Assembly (NCBI GenBank): GCA_030653175.1
Contig: JAURZV010000040.1
Span: 1-61,655, forward strand
Length of the DNA: 61,655 nucleotides
Direction: 5' to 3'
Source: Methylobacter sp.
GTDB taxonomy: Bacteria; Pseudomonadota; Gammaproteobacteria; Methylococcales; Methylomonadaceae
A program made the translations under genes and the position numbers. Positions 9,412-19,526 of the stretch are shown here, in pieces (the stretch's first letter is position 1; every line of letters begins with the position of its first letter). The notes beneath the pieces are model-generated. The model was not told the DNA's origin. It ran no database searches and saw only the letters and a program-made list of their open reading frames with translations.

Positions 9412-9792
9412 TTACTTTTTATTACCCAGTAGGGATTTTAGATCTGCAAATGGGTTGTGAGTGGCAACAGGTGCAGTGGCTTTGCCCGATTTTGAGCCGT
9501 CAAAGCGGGTTTCTTCGTATCTTGAATGTTCGTTATCATGGCAGTAAAGGCACAATAACTCCCAGTTGCTGCCGTCGGACGGATTGTCGTCGTGGTTATG
9601 GTTTTTATGATGCACTGTCAATTCGGTCAGGCTTTTATGATCAAATTCACGGGCGCATCGACCGCATACCCAAGGATATAACTTAAGAGCCTGGCCGCGA
9701 TAAGACTGCTCTCTGAGTTCCTGATTGCGCCGTGCATCGGTCACGATTTGATCCAGTTTATTTCTATCTGGCTGGTTTTTTTTGATGGTCAT
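9412..9792 (-). CDS. yajD: HNH nuclease family protein YajD
   Basis: The 126-residue product starts MTIKKNQPDRNKLDQIV; an earlier ATG eleven codons upstream gives an unlikely leader (MTFPPTTEDIY). A Cys pair CGRC and a later CLYCHDNEH frame the HNH core LTVHHKNHNHDDNP...NWELLCLYC, as in E. coli YajD. It is predicted to be a metal-dependent nuclease; the biological role of the family is not established. It converges on the PilZ gene and is divergent from dnaQ. Confidence 0.9.
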   Translation of the reverse strand: MTIKKNQPDRNKLDQIVTDARRNQELREQSYRGQALKLYPWVCGRCAREFDHKSLTELTVHHKNHNHDDNPSDGSNWELLCLYCHDNEHSRYEETRFDGSKSGKATAPVATHNPFADLKSLLGNKK

Positions 9793-9983
9793 ATAAATGT
9801 CTTCTGTAGTTGGCGGAAAAGTCACGCTAAGCCGGTATGACTAAATTCTAACAGAAAAACACTAAAGGATAGGATCGACTTTTGTTGGTGCGAAGGTGAT
9901 CGATTAGCTTTGAAAAATTAATAAGTAATGTCGTCTTAAAAAATTTATACTTAAAAGAGGTTAACAAAAGTCTAAGGTGACGT

Positions 9984-10712
9984 GTGGATAAACGAACATT
10001 TACAAATCGATTGGTAGTTCTCGATACCGAAACTACCGGATTAAATCCGCAGGAAGGGCACAGAATTATTGAGATTGGCTGTGTGGAACTGGTTAATCGC
10101 CGCTTAACCGGCAAGCGGTTTCATACCTATATTAATCCCGAACGGATAATCGATGACGGCGCTATTGAGGTTCACGGTATCACCAACCAGTTTTTGGAGG
10201 ATAAGCCTTGTTTTGCGGATGTCGTTAAGGACTTTATTGCGTTTATTCAGGATGCCGAGTTAGTCATTCATAATGCGCCGTTTGATGTCGGCTTTATTAA
10301 TTATGAATTTTCACGGTTGAATAGTCAGACGGGAGCGGTCACCGATTACAGTAAGGTATTTGACACGCTGACCTATGCCAGAAAAAAACATCCCGGACAG
10401 CGTAATAGTCTGGATGCGCTGTGTAAACGTTATGGGATCGATAACAGCCACCGGGATCTGCATGGCGCATTGCTGGATGCCGAGATTCTGGCCGATGTGT
10501 TTTTATTGATGACAGGCGGACAGTCTTCGTTGCTGGATGAAGGGCAGGGAAGGGCGGAAGGGGCGGCTGTTAATAGGGAGATTAAACATTTGTCGTCTGC
10601 GGATCGTCCCGCATTAAAAGTCATACGCTGTACGGAAGAGGAATTAAACGCGCATCAACAACGTCTGGAGGCTATTGAAAAAGCCGGCGGCGCTTGTCTC
10701 TGGAATCAGTAA
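9984..10712 (+). CDS. dnaQ: DNA polymerase III epsilon subunit, 3'-5' proofreading exonuclease
   Basis: The 242-residue product (E. coli 243) starts with GTG after AAGGTGA (9974-9980). The DEDD exonuclease motifs are complete: VLDTETTGLNP (Exo I), HNAPFDVGFINYEF (Exo II) and HRDLHGALLDAEILADVF (Exo III, with the catalytic His). The C-terminal tail, ending ERLEAIEKAGG...LWNQ, is the region that binds the alpha subunit. It is usually next to rnhA, which is not here. No partner gene is in the operon; the region downstream is repeat DNA. Confidence 0.96.
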   Translation: MDKRTFTNRLVVLDTETTGLNPQEGHRIIEIGCVELVNRRLTGKRFHTYINPERIIDDGAIEVHGITNQFLEDKPCFADVVKDFIAFIQDAELVIHNAPFDVGFINYEFSRLNSQTGAVTDYSKVFDTLTYARKKHPGQRNSLDALCKRYGIDNSHRDLHGALLDAEILADVFLLMTGGQSSLLDEGQGRAEGAAVNREIKHLSSADRPALKVIRCTEEELNAHQQRLEAIEKAGGACLWNQ

Positions 10713-10770
10713 ATGTAAGCGGATTGATCAATAAACCGCGACCGACTGGCGGAGCGATCCACCGAACGAT

Positions 10771-10844
10771 GGAGTCCAAAGCTTGCTTTGGAGAAGAATA
10801 CAACCTAACCTTTTTTGAAATGTCCAAAGAAAGCTTTGGACTCC
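10771..10844. repeat. CTTTGGACTCC-family inverted repeat
   Basis: GGAGTCCAAAGCTTGCTTTGG at 10771-10791 is mirrored at 10822-10844. Same family as 271-350 and 40354-40425. It lies between the convergent dnaQ and deaD. Confidence 0.7.
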
Positions 10845-10864
10845 TGAAATGAATTACACAGCTT

Positions 10865-10890
10865 GGGAGCGGGCGAGGTCGCCCGCTCCC
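10865..10890. terminator. Strong GC hairpin 3' of deaD
   Basis: GGGAGCGGGCGA at 10865-10876 pairs perfectly with 10879-10890 across a 2-base loop, 11 bases after the deaD stop. No T-run follows, so its terminator function is tentative. Confidence 0.5.
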
Positions 10891-10901
10891 GGAGTTGCAG
10901 G

Positions 10902-12692
10902 TTACTCAGCCGCTTTCGGTTTAGCCCGTCTGGATGGCGAACCTACCCTTTTTTTGCTTTTATCCACTTTTTTAGCACTATCGTCGTCTTTCGCCGCTTT
11001 TTTAGCACCTTCATCCATTTTGGAGATGTTAAGTTGCTGGCCGGCTACTCTGACTTTTTTCAATTCCTCAAACAATTCTTTCGGTATGCCTGCCGGTAAT
11101 TCAACGGTGCTGTAGTCGTCCTGGATTCTGATACGGGCGATATGGTCGCCATCAATGCCGGTTTCATTGGCTATGGCGCCAACGATGTTGCCGGGCTTTA
11201 CGCCGTGGGCATGACCGACTTCAATCCGGTATGTTTCCATTTCAATATCTGCTCCGCCGCCGAACGCGCGTTTTGGCTTGCGGTCTTTTTGCGGTCTGTC
11301 GGATTTTGCTGATCTATCATCCCTGGATGGTCTGTCGTCCCGGCTATCTTTAGACCTTTTAGGCAGATTTTGCAGTAACAACGGCGTTTCACCCTGAACC
11401 AGTTTTGCCAGTGCGGAGGCTATTTCCAATGCGGTTACATTGTGCTCTTGTTGGAATTGTTCTATCAGTTGGCTGAAAAAGCTCAGTTCCTCTGCGGCCA
11501 GGGTGTCGGTAATGTTCTGTTTAAAGCGTGCAATACGTTTATTGTTAATGACCTCGGTTGAAGGCAGGCCCATTTCTTCAACTTTTTGCTTGGTCGCTTT
11601 TTCAATATTAGCCAACAGATTTCTTTCCCTGGGGGCAATAAACAAAATGGCGTCGCCGGTGCGCCCTGCGCGGCCGGTTCTGCCGATACGGTGAACATAA
11701 GATTCGGTATCGTAAGGAATGTCGTAGTTGACCACGTGGGTGATACGGTCTACATCCAGTCCGCGTGCAGCAACGTCAGTCGCTATCAAAATATCCAGTT
11801 TGCCGTTTTTCAGGTTATTAATGGAGCGCTCGCGTAACGCTTGAGACATGTCGCCGTTAATCGCGGCGGCGGAATAACCGCGCGCTTCGAGTTTTTCCGC
11901 CAGCTCAACGGTTGCGGTTTTGGTTCTGACAAAGATAATCATGCCGTCAAACGTTTCCGCTTCCAGAATACGGGTTAGCGCGTCCAGCTTATGAACGCCG
12001 CTGACCAGCCAATAGCGTTGGCGTATGTTTTCAGCGGATGCGGAAGTTACCTTGATGGTGATGTGTTCAGGCTCATTAAGATATTGCTGAGCGATTTTAC
12101 GAATAACCGAAGGCATGGTCGCAGAAAATAAGGCTATTTGTCTTTTTTCAGGAATTTGATCAAGAATCCATTCCACGTCATCAATAAAGCCCATACGCAG
12201 CATTTCATCGGCTTCATCAAGAACCAGAAAGCTGAGTCCTTTCAGGTTTAGCGTGCCTTTACGCATGTGATCCATAACCCGGCCCGGTGTGCCGACAACC
12301 ACATGAGCGCCGCGTTTTAGCTGGCGTAGCTGGGTAGTGTAGTCTTGCCCGCCGTAGATAGGCAGAACATGGAAACCTTTTAAGTGCGCGGCATAACGTT
12401 GAAACGCTTCTGCCACCTGAATGGCCAGTTCGCGGGTTGGCGCCAGAACCAGCACTTGCGGGTCTTTTTGTTTAAGGTCGATGCGCGACAAAATCGGTAA
12501 TGCGAACGCGGCGGTTTTACCGGTACCTGTTTGTGCTTGCCCCAGAACGTCTTTGCCTTGCAGTAGGAGCGGGATGGTTTGTGCTTGTATGGGCGAAGGT
12601 GTTTCATAACCGACATCATTCAGCGCTCTTAGCACCGGTTCAATCAGAGCTAAATCACGGAAAGAGGGTAATGTAGAAACATCATTGGACAT
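10902..12692 (-). CDS. deaD: DEAD-box ATP-dependent RNA helicase DeaD/CsdA
   Basis: The 596-residue product has the full helicase core: Q motif SPIQAQTIPLLL, AQTGTGKTAAF, PTRELAIQ, VLDEADEML, SAT, DVAARGLDVDRI and HRIGRTGRAGR. A low-complexity acidic/basic stretch follows (SRDDRPSRDDRSAKSDR), then a DbpA-type RNA-binding domain (YRIEVGHAHGVKPGNIVGAI) and a Lys/Ser-rich tail. It unwinds structured RNA in ribosome assembly and mRNA decay, especially in the cold. It is monocistronic, with yaiI divergent upstream across about 120 bases. TATAAT on the minus strand (12756-12761) is a possible -10, with no well-spaced -35. Confidence 0.95.
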   Translation of the reverse strand: MSNDVSTLPSFRDLALIEPVLRALNDVGYETPSPIQAQTIPLLLQGKDVLGQAQTGTGKTAAFALPILSRIDLKQKDPQVLVLAPTRELAIQVAEAFQRYAAHLKGFHVLPIYGGQDYTTQLRQLKRGAHVVVGTPGRVMDHMRKGTLNLKGLSFLVLDEADEMLRMGFIDDVEWILDQIPEKRQIALFSATMPSVIRKIAQQYLNEPEHITIKVTSASAENIRQRYWLVSGVHKLDALTRILEAETFDGMIIFVRTKTATVELAEKLEARGYSAAAINGDMSQALRERSINNLKNGKLDILIATDVAARGLDVDRITHVVNYDIPYDTESYVHRIGRTGRAGRTGDAILFIAPRERNLLANIEKATKQKVEEMGLPSTEVINNKRIARFKQNITDTLAAEELSFFSQLIEQFQQEHNVTALEIASALAKLVQGETPLLLQNLPKRSKDSRDDRPSRDDRSAKSDRPQKDRKPKRAFGGGADIEMETYRIEVGHAHGVKPGNIVGAIANETGIDGDHIARIRIQDDYSTVELPAGIPKELFEELKKVRVAGQQLNISKMDEGAKKAAKDDDSAKKVDKSKKRVGSPSRRAKPKAAE

Positions 12693-12812
12693 GGATTTAC
12701 CTGTTGGAAGCTAGAAGGCGCGTAAGCGCGGAGAAATGTGTTTGTTTATCAGAACATTATAACGCACTATATTAACATTTGCAGCAAAATTAACTGGACA
12801 AAGAGCTTGATT

Positions 12813-13259
12813 ATGAGGATTTGGGTTGATGCGGACGCGTGTCCTAATGTGATTAAAGATATTTTATTTCGCGCGGCGGAACGAAGGCGGTTGCCGCTGA
12901 CACTGGTAGCCAATCAGTTTTTAAAAACGCCTCCATCCAGAGTTATCAATACGGTGCAAGTTTCAGGAGGTTTCGATGTGGCTGACAATTACATTGTCAA
13001 GCACTTGCAGGAAAATGATCTGGTGATAACCGCCGACATTCCTCTGGCGGCTGAAGTAATAGCAAAAAATGCCCATGCCATTAATCCCAGAGGCGAGCTC
13101 TATACTAAAGAAAATATCAGGGAGCGATTAGCCATGCGTGATTTTATGGAGGAAATGCGCAGTGCAGGACAAACATCGGGAGGGCCGCCGCCTCTTGGGC
13201 AGCGAGACAAGCAGGATTTCGCCAATGCGCTGGATCGGTTTTTAGCGAAATACCGGTAA
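12813..13259 (+). CDS. yaiI: UPF0178/DUF188 protein YaiI
   Basis: The 148-residue product starts [20 protein letters not shown], a typical UPF0178 N-terminus; the earlier in-frame start at 12738 adds 25 unrelated residues and was dropped. Other family segments are [30 protein letters not shown] and FANALDRFL. The fold is PIN/NYN-like (established for the family by similarity), suggesting an RNA-related activity that has not been shown. It precedes dapA by 86 bases on the same strand, but a good dapA promoter lies between. Confidence 0.92.
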   Translation: MRIWVDADACPNVIKDILFRAAERRRLPLTLVANQFLKTPPSRVINTVQVSGGFDVADNYIVKHLQENDLVITADIPLAAEVIAKNAHAINPRGELYTKENIRERLAMRDFMEEMRSAGQTSGGPPPLGQRDKQDFANALDRFLAKYR

Positions 13260-13293
13260 AATTACGTATCAGGCTGAGTTTTAGTTATTTGCT

Positions 13294-13302
13294 TGTTATA
13301 AT
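13294..13302 (+). promoter_or_regulatory. Extended -10 promoter for dapA
   Basis: TGTTATAAT combines a perfect -10 (TATAAT, 13297-13302) with the extended TGn. A weak -35 (CTGAGT, 13274-13279) stands 17 bases upstream. It is 43 bases before the dapA start. Confidence 0.6.
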
Positions 13303-13345
13303 GATGCCAGTTTTGTAACAGCATTAATTCTGATCGAGAGATTTC

Positions 13346-14221
13346 ATGATTCAAGGTAGTATCGTCGCTTTAGTAACACCGATGGATGAACGCGGTGCGG
13401 TGGATAAGGAGAGCTTAAAAAGGTTAGTGGAATTTCATATAGCAGAGGGGACGGATGCCCTTGTTGCCGTCGGCACCACAGGCGAGTCGGCGACGCTGGA
13501 TGAAGATGAACACTGCGATGTTATCAAGTCTGTTGTCGACTATGTCGGCGGCAGAATACCGGTTATTGCCGGAACCGGCGCAAACTCGACTACCGAAGCG
13601 ATTACCCTGACCCGCCTGGCCAAAGAAGCCGGCGCCGATGCCTGTCTGATCGTGACTCCTTATTACAACAAGCCTACTCAAGAAGGCTTGTACCTGCATT
13701 ATAAAGCCATTAGCGAAGCCGTCGATATTCCCCAGATTTTGTACAATGTGCCGGGGCGCACCGCCTGTGATATGTTGCCGGAAACCGTTGGCCGCTTGTC
13801 TCATATCAACAACATCGTCGGCGTTAAAGAGGCGACCGGCGACCTGTCCAGGGTTAAAAAAATCCGCGATTTGGCCGGTGACGATTTTGCAATCTATACC
13901 GGCGACGATGCGACCAGTCGCGAGTTTTGTTTGCTGGGCGGCAACGGCAGCATTACCGTAACGGGTAATGTCGCGCCAAAGCTGGTGCATGAAATGATTA
14001 TGGCGGCGATAGCGGGCGACGGAGAAACCGCTTTAGCCATCGACAAAAAACTAGCCGCGTTACACAAGAACCTGTTTATTCAGTCTAACCCGATTCCCGT
14101 TAAATGGGCGGTTGCCGAAATGGGCTTGATGGGGAAGGGTATACGTTTACCTTTAACCTGGTTAACGGAAGATTGCTTTGATGCGGTTCGTGACGCAATG
14201 CGTCAGGCCGAAGTTATTTAA
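13346..14221 (+). CDS. dapA: 4-hydroxy-tetrahydrodipicolinate synthase
   Basis: The 291-residue product (E. coli 292) is a class I aldolase barrel. It has the Schiff-base lysine Lys161 in VGVKEATGD, the GTTGESATL phosphate/pyruvate-binding segment and the active-site Tyr in [12 protein letters not shown]. It condenses pyruvate with aspartate semialdehyde at the start of lysine and diaminopimelate synthesis. As in E. coli, it is followed by bamC, here across a 120-base gap containing an 84-base inverted repeat that may weaken read-through. Confidence 0.97.
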   Translation: MIQGSIVALVTPMDERGAVDKESLKRLVEFHIAEGTDALVAVGTTGESATLDEDEHCDVIKSVVDYVGGRIPVIAGTGANSTTEAITLTRLAKEAGADACLIVTPYYNKPTQEGLYLHYKAISEAVDIPQILYNVPGRTACDMLPETVGRLSHINNIVGVKEATGDLSRVKKIRDLAGDDFAIYTGDDATSREFCLLGGNGSITVTGNVAPKLVHEMIMAAIAGDGETALAIDKKLAALHKNLFIQSNPIPVKWAVAEMGLMGKGIRLPLTWLTEDCFDAVRDAMRQAEVI

Positions 14222-14233
14222 CTCGTAAAGCTC

Positions 14234-14317
14234 GTAGGATGGGTAGAGCGATAGCGAAACCCATCGCATAGGCATTTGATAATGATGGGTTTCGGCTATC
14301 GCCTCTACCCATCCTAC
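14234..14317. repeat. 84-bp imperfect inverted repeat between dapA and bamC
   Basis: GTAGGATGGGTAGAGCGATA opens the left arm (14234 to about 14266); the mirrored right arm is 14284-14317. It could form a long hairpin in the dapA-bamC mRNA. Confidence 0.8.
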
Positions 14318-14341
14318 CGCACTTTCCACTACCCACTCATT

Positions 14342-15055
14342 ATGAAAACTAAAATCAGGTCGCTCATTATCGTTGCTGTTTTGGTCAATGTATCGGCCTG
14401 CAGCACCATAAAGAATTTATTTCCGGATAAAGAAAAAGATTATCAGTTTACGACTGAAATCCCACCACTGACCATACCGCCTGATCTTGCAGGCGATTCA
14501 ATCGCAAACGCTCCCGCCGCTCCTGCTGCTGAAACAGCTGATGTTGCCCCCGCTGTCCCGTCAACTGACAAATTCGCCGGGAGCGAATTTGAACAGCCAT
14601 CGGCTGGCCCGAAGGGGGAAATACAGGGAGGTATTTCATACACAGCTCCGACTGTAGACCGGAAATTAATTCAGGTTGAATTGGTTGACGCTGATCAGGG
14701 AACAAAGCGATTGCGCATCGGTGCGCCCTCAGCAATAGCATGGCGCATGGTTGGTAAAGCATTAAGCAGAAAGTCTGTTGAAGTGACTAATCGCAATCAG
14801 GAAGAAGGGCTGTTCCATGTCCAATATGACCCGGACAAAAAGGAAGTGGAAGACGGGTCTATTTGGGGCGAGGTCGTTTTTTTGTTCAAAGGATTTGAAA
14901 TCGCTGAACAAGAGTATGTTCTTAAATTGGTAGAAAACAACCGGCAGACCGATGTTATTATCATGGACAATGAGCAAAATCCGGTGGCTGACGCGACGAG
15001 TTTAAGTTTGTTGACGCTTTTGCATGACACTATTAAGTCTGATTTGGCTAAGTGA
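14342..15055 (+). CDS. bamC: Outer membrane protein assembly factor BamC (lipoprotein)
   Basis: The 237-residue product starts MKTKIRSLIIVAVLVNVSAC, a lipoprotein signal with lipobox VSAC. The longer reading from 14276 lies in the inverted repeat and was rejected. After the lipid Cys comes the conserved KDYQFTTEIPPLTIPPDL segment that contacts BamD, then an Ala/Pro linker and a helix-grip domain (LRIGAPSAIAWRMVGKALS). A second such domain, present in E. coli BamC, seems absent or very divergent: the protein is about 100 residues shorter. It is part of the beta-barrel assembly complex. purL follows 105 bases downstream. Confidence 0.88.
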   Translation: MKTKIRSLIIVAVLVNVSACSTIKNLFPDKEKDYQFTTEIPPLTIPPDLAGDSIANAPAAPAAETADVAPAVPSTDKFAGSEFEQPSAGPKGEIQGGISYTAPTVDRKLIQVELVDADQGTKRLRIGAPSAIAWRMVGKALSRKSVEVTNRNQEEGLFHVQYDPDKKEVEDGSIWGEVVFLFKGFEIAEQEYVLKLVENNRQTDVIIMDNEQNPVADATSLSLLTLLHDTIKSDLAK

Positions 15056-15063
15056 TTTATTGA

Positions 15064-15152
15064 GGTGAAAGGTGCAAGGTGCAAGGTAAAAGGTTAAAAA
15101 GCCAATACTTGCATTTCGCTCCTTGAACCTTGCACCTTTTACCTTGTACCTT
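15064..15152. repeat. AAGGTGCAAGGT inverted repeat
   Basis: Tandem-like AAGGTGCAAGGTGCAAGG on the left is mirrored by CCTTGCACCTTTTACCTTG on the right. It fills the bamC-purL gap and ends just before the purL start. Confidence 0.7.
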
Positions 15153-15160
15153 CTTTTCGC

Positions 15161-18100
15161 ATGTTAAAAATCTCTGGAACTTCCGCGCTTTCCGTCTTTC
15201 GCATTAACAAATTGCTGGCCGAACTTCAGGCTATAGAACCTGCTATCAAGGCCGTCTCAGCACGGTTTATTCACTTTGTGGATATTGAGAATAACTTGGG
15301 TGACAGTCAAACCGGGATTTTAAAGCAGTTGCTGGCTTACGGTTCCAGGCTATCAGGCGCTGATGTTCAGGGGACGCATTTATTGGTTGTGCCGCGCTCG
15401 GGCACGATTTCACCGTGGTCCAGCAAGGCGACAGAGATTGCCCAGCGCTGCGGATTATCCGAGGTTAAACGGATTGAACGGGGCATTGAGTACACGCTGG
15501 ATGTCAATGGGCCGTTATCGGCATCGGTGAATGCGTTGTTGCATGACCGTATGACTCAAACCGTTTTGGACGGTAATAGTGAGCCGGAATTGTTCGTTCA
15601 GCATCAGCCCAAGCCGTTACTGAGAGTCGCCATCATGGAGCAGGGACGCGACGCGCTGGTTAGCGCCAATACGGAATTGGGTCTGGCCTTGTCCGATGAT
15701 GAAATCGATTATCTGACCGACAGCTTTCAAGCGTTGGGCAGAAATCCGACCGATGTTGAATTGATGATGTTTGCCCAGGCCAATTCGGAGCATTGCCGCC
15801 ACAAGATTTTTAATGCCGACTGGACGATTGACGGCGTAGAGCAGGCGCAATCCTTGTTCAAAATGATCCGCAATACCGCGGAAAAAAGCCCGGAAGGCAT
15901 ATTGTCGGCCTACAGCGATAACGCCTCGGTAGCGATGGGCTCAACTACGCAGGTTTTTTTACGCAATCCCCAGACCGGCGAATATGCCTACGTTGAAGAA
16001 GACGCGCATTTGCTGATGAAAGTGGAAACCCATAATCATCCTACCGCCATCTCGCCTTATCCGGGGGCGGCAACCGGTTCCGGCGGTGAGATTCGCGACG
16101 AAGGCGCGACCGGTCGGGGCTCTTCGCCCAAAGCCGGTTTAACCGGTTTTTCCGTGTCGCATTTGAAAATCCCCGGTTTCCCCCAACCCTGGGAAGCCGA
16201 TAACGGCAAGCCGGAACGCATCGCTTCGGCGTTGACCATCATGCTGGAAGGCCCGCTCGGCGGCGCGGCGTTTAATAATGAATTCGGCAGGCCCAATCTG
16301 GCCGGTTATTTTCGCAGTTTCGAGCAATCCGTACCGGGCAGTGACAATGAATTCAGGGGTTATCACAAACCGATCATGATCGCAGGCGGCATGGGTAACA
16401 TACGGCCGATGCTGGTCGATAAACACCCGATCCCTGACGGTTCGTTGATCATCATCCTGGGCGGCCCGGCTATGCTGATCGGGCTGGGCGGCAGTGCCGC
16501 TTCATCGCAGGCTTCCGGCGAAGGTTCGGAAGATCTCGATTTTGCCTCGGTGCAACGGGAAAATCCCGAAATGGAACGCCGTTGTCAGGAAGTCATCAAC
16601 CATTGCAATGCCATGGGCAACGATACGCCGATAGTATCCATTCATGATATTGGCGCGGGCGGTTTGTCCAACGCCGTGCCGGAAATCATCCATGATTGCG
16701 ATCGCGGCGGCCGCTTCGAATTGCGCAAGGTGCACAATGCCGATATAGGCATGTCGCCGATGCAAATCTGGTGCAATGAAGCGCAGGAACGTTATGTGGT
16801 TGCGATAAAACCGGAATCGCTGGCCTTATTCACCGCCTTTTGCGAGCGCGAACATTGCCTGTTTGCCGTGATCGGCGAGGCGACCGAAGAAGAGCATTTA
16901 ACGCTCGGCGACGAGTTGCTGGGCGACAAGCCGGTCGATATTCCGATGTCGGTATTATTCGGCAAGTCACCCAAGCTGCACCGGAATGTCGAGCATGTGC
17001 CGGCCAACACCCAAGCGCTGGATGTTAGCGGCATCACGCTGAACGAGGCGGTCAAGCGCGTTTTGTCATTTCCCGCCGTCGCCGATAAAAGCTTTTTGAT
17101 CCATATCGGCGATCGCTCGGTAACCGGACTGGTTGCGCGGGACCAAATGGTCGGCCCCTGGCAGGTGCCGGTGGCCGATGTCGCCGTCACTGCATCGGGA
17201 TTTTATGCCTTAACCGGTGAGGCGATGGCGATGGGCGAGCGTTCGCCGATTGCGGTCATTGACGCTCCGGCATCCGGTCGTATGGCGATAGGCGAGGCCA
17301 TTACCAATATTGCCGCTGCCGGCATTGAGTCCCTGAAAAAGATCAAATTGTCCGCCAACTGGATGGCCGCAGCAGGTTACCAGGGCGAAGACGCGGCATT
17401 GTTCGATACCGTCAAAGCGGTGGGCATGGAATTGTGTCCGGCGCTGGGCATTGCGATACCGGTGGGCAAGGATTCCTTGTCGATGAAAACCGTGTGGAAA
17501 GACGATGCTATTGTCGAAAAAACCATGACCGCGCCGTTGTCGCTGGTCATTACCGCATTTGCGCCTGTCGCCGATATTACTAAAACCCTGACCCCGCAAC
17601 TTCGCTGTGTGCCGGATGAAGACAGCGCCTTGATCCTGCTTGATTTGGGCGCCGGTAAAAACCGTTTGGGCGGATCGGTGCTGGCGCAAGTTTACAACCA
17701 GCTCGGCAACGAATGCCCCGACCTGGATGATGAAAGTCTGTTGAAAGCTTTCTTTGATAGCATACAAATACTCAATTCCCAGGACAAGCTGCTTAGCTAC
17801 CATGACCGTTCCGATGGCGGCTTGCTGGCAGCGGTGGCGGAAATGATGTTCGCCGGCAGGCTGGGCGTGACCCTGACGCTTGATAGTCTGGGCGATGATG
17901 TACTGGCGGCATTGTTTAACGAGGAGCTGGGCGCGGTATTGCAAGTGCGCCAAAGCGATTGCAATGATGTCGTGGAGCTGTTGAAACAATCGGGGCTGAT
18001 CGATTGCACTTATGTTATAGGCAAGGTTGTTGATTACGGCATGGCTCAGACAGAGCATTGTGGGGGCGACTTCAGTCGCCCGGGGCGACTGATGTCGCCC

Positions 18101-19111
18101 CCACAGGATGCAGGACAGCAACTGATCGTTCGCTATTTAGGTGAGGTCATTTATTCTGCCAGTCGGGCCGAAATGCAGAGCATCTGGTCCGAACTCAGCT
18201 ACAAAATGCAGGCCTTGCGCGATAACCCGGAATGCGCGCAGCAACAGTTTGAGCGAATCGCCGATGATGAAGATCCCGGCTTGAATGTTGCGTTGACTTT
18301 TGATGTCAACGACGACGTGACCGCGCCGTTTAGAAATGCCGCAAGACCCAGAGTCGCGATACTGCGCGAGCAGGGCGTTAACGGTCATGTGGAAATGGCG
18401 GCGGCATTCGATCGCGCAGGGTTTGCCGGCATCGATGTGCATATGAGCGATATTATTCATGGTCGGGTGAGCCTGGCTGATTTCACCGGCCTGGTTGCCT
18501 GCGGCGGTTTTTCCTATGGCGACGTATTGGGTGCAGGCGGCGGCTGGGCAAAATCCATCCTGTTCAATCCGCGCTGCCGCGATGAATTTGCCGCATTTTT
18601 CCAACGTCCCGATACCTTCGGCTTGGGTGTTTGTAACGGTTGTCAGATGATGTCGGGATTGAAAGACATCATTCCCGGCGCCGAACATTGGCCGCGATTC
18701 ATGCGCAACACCTCGGAGCAATTCGAAGCGCGCGTGGCCTTGGTTGAAGTGCAAAAATCGCCGTCGATACTGTTTGCCGGCATGGAAGGTTCCCGAATGC
18801 CGGTCGCCATTGCGCATGGCGAAGGCCGCGCAGAATTTGCCGTGGATCCGGCGGTTGCGCTTGAAGCGGGCGCGGTTGCCTTATGTTATGTCGATAACTA
18901 TGGTGAATTAACCACGGAATTTCCCGCCAACCCTAATGGTTCTCCGTTCGGCATTACCGGACTGACCACCGCGGACGGGCGATTTACCATTATGATGCCG
19001 CACCCGGAGCGCTGTTTTAGAACCCTGCAAAACTCATGGCACCCGGATGATTGGGATGAATATGGCGCGTGGATGCGACTGTTCAGAAACGCCAGGGTTT
19101 GGGTAGGCTAA
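15161..19111 (+). CDS. purL: Phosphoribosylformylglycinamidine synthase with an in-frame hairpin insert
   Basis: The 1316-residue product is the large, single-chain PurL of Gram-negative bacteria (E. coli 1295). It contains the N-terminal FGAR-binding domain, two AIRS-like halves ([45 protein letters not shown]) and a C-terminal class I glutaminase with nucleophile Cys1158 (GVCNGCQMM) and the His/Glu pair in PHPERCF. It converts FGAR, ATP and glutamine to FGAM in purine synthesis. Residues about 967-982 ([15 protein letters not shown]) are encoded by a 47-bp hairpin (18059-18105) of an interspersed family. The insert falls in a linker before the glutaminase domain, and its size roughly explains the extra length. 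Confidence 0.97.
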   Translation: MLKISGTSALSVFRINKLLAELQAIEPAIKAVSARFIHFVDIENNLGDSQTGILKQLLAYGSRLSGADVQGTHLLVVPRSGTISPWSSKATEIAQRCGLSEVKRIERGIEYTLDVNGPLSASVNALLHDRMTQTVLDGNSEPELFVQHQPKPLLRVAIMEQGRDALVSANTELGLALSDDEIDYLTDSFQALGRNPTDVELMMFAQANSEHCRHKIFNADWTIDGVEQAQSLFKMIRNTAEKSPEGILSAYSDNASVAMGSTTQVFLRNPQTGEYAYVEEDAHLLMKVETHNHPTAISPYPGAATGSGGEIRDEGATGRGSSPKAGLTGFSVSHLKIPGFPQPWEADNGKPERIASALTIMLEGPLGGAAFNNEFGRPNLAGYFRSFEQSVPGSDNEFRGYHKPIMIAGGMGNIRPMLVDKHPIPDGSLIIILGGPAMLIGLGGSAASSQASGEGSEDLDFASVQRENPEMERRCQEVINHCNAMGNDTPIVSIHDIGAGGLSNAVPEIIHDCDRGGRFELRKVHNADIGMSPMQIWCNEAQERYVVAIKPESLALFTAFCEREHCLFAVIGEATEEEHLTLGDELLGDKPVDIPMSVLFGKSPKLHRNVEHVPANTQALDVSGITLNEAVKRVLSFPAVADKSFLIHIGDRSVTGLVARDQMVGPWQVPVADVAVTASGFYALTGEAMAMGERSPIAVIDAPASGRMAIGEAITNIAAAGIESLKKIKLSANWMAAAGYQGEDAALFDTVKAVGMELCPALGIAIPVGKDSLSMKTVWKDDAIVEKTMTAPLSLVITAFAPVADITKTLTPQLRCVPDEDSALILLDLGAGKNRLGGSVLAQVYNQLGNECPDLDDESLLKAFFDSIQILNSQDKLLSYHDRSDGGLLAAVAEMMFAGRLGVTLTLDSLGDDVLAALFNEELGAVLQVRQSDCNDVVELLKQSGLIDCTYVIGKVVDYGMAQTEHCGGDFSRPGRLMSPPQDAGQQLIVRYLGEVIYSASRAEMQSIWSELSYKMQALRDNPECAQQQFERIADDEDPGLNVALTFDVNDDVTAPFRNAARPRVAILREQGVNGHVEMAAAFDRAGFAGIDVHMSDIIHGRVSLADFTGLVACGGFSYGDVLGAGGGWAKSILFNPRCRDEFAAFFQRPDTFGLGVCNGCQMMSGLKDIIPGAEHWPRFMRNTSEQFEARVALVEVQKSPSILFAGMEGSRMPVAIAHGEGRAEFAVDPAVALEAGAVALCYVDNYGELTTEFPANPNGSPFGITGLTTADGRFTIMMPHPERCFRTLQNSWHPDDWDEYGAWMRLFRNARVWVG
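18059..18105. repeat. 47-bp palindromic repeat inserted in frame in purL
   Basis: The 22-base arms (18059-18080 and 18084-18105) match at 21 of 22 positions around a 3-base loop. The same family occurs intergenically at 60555-60602, and half-related sequence lies at 62-91. No stop or frame change results. Confidence 0.9.
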
Positions 19112-19118
19112 AAACCAT

Positions 19119-19457
19119 TGTCCACGAAAAGCACGAAAAATGGGTGAGGAAATTGAACCCATTATTGCTGAACGTAAGGCGGGTGCATAAGGCGAAAACA
19201 GTTAAACAGATTGTGCTATAAAGCTTTTCTTGATTAGTAAGGAACTTCAGCCAGCATCGTCATACTGGCATGGATGCCAGTATCCAGTCACATGGATGTG
19301 AATGCATGAAGCCCAACTCAAGCGGCAGAGCACTTCGAAAGTTACCATCCATGGCTCTGGATTCCGGCTTCCCTGCCGGAATGACGTGCTTTTTGGCTGG
19401 CTGAAGCTCTTGCTAATCAGGAAGCTTTTTTCGTGTTTTTCGTGCTTTTCGTGGACA
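19119..19457. repeat. Nested inverted repeats (MITE-like) in the purL-PilZ gap
   Basis: The outer 22-base arms (19119-19140 and 19436-19457, starting TGTCCACGAAAAGCACG) are perfect. Inside, imperfect arms of about 35 bases (19221-19255 and 19395-19429) carry the GATTAGTAAGGAACTTCAGC word also found, better preserved, at 60490-60721. Between them lie CATGGATGCCAG-type palindromes. No gene is seen in the 415-base gap. Confidence 0.8.
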
Positions 19458-19526
19458 GTGCATAACGTTTGAAGAGTGCAGAGTATAATCAAATCCTGGC
19501 AATAAAAGGTTTAGAGGTTGTAGATT

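Noticed and set aside
14276-14341. N-terminal extension of bamC
   Set aside because: It lies in the 84-bp inverted repeat; the lipoprotein signal begins at 14342.
17210-18817. Two long antisense open frames (303 and 226 codons) opposite purL
   Set aside because: They are mirror frames of a well-conserved GC-rich gene, resemble no protein and have no start signals of their own.
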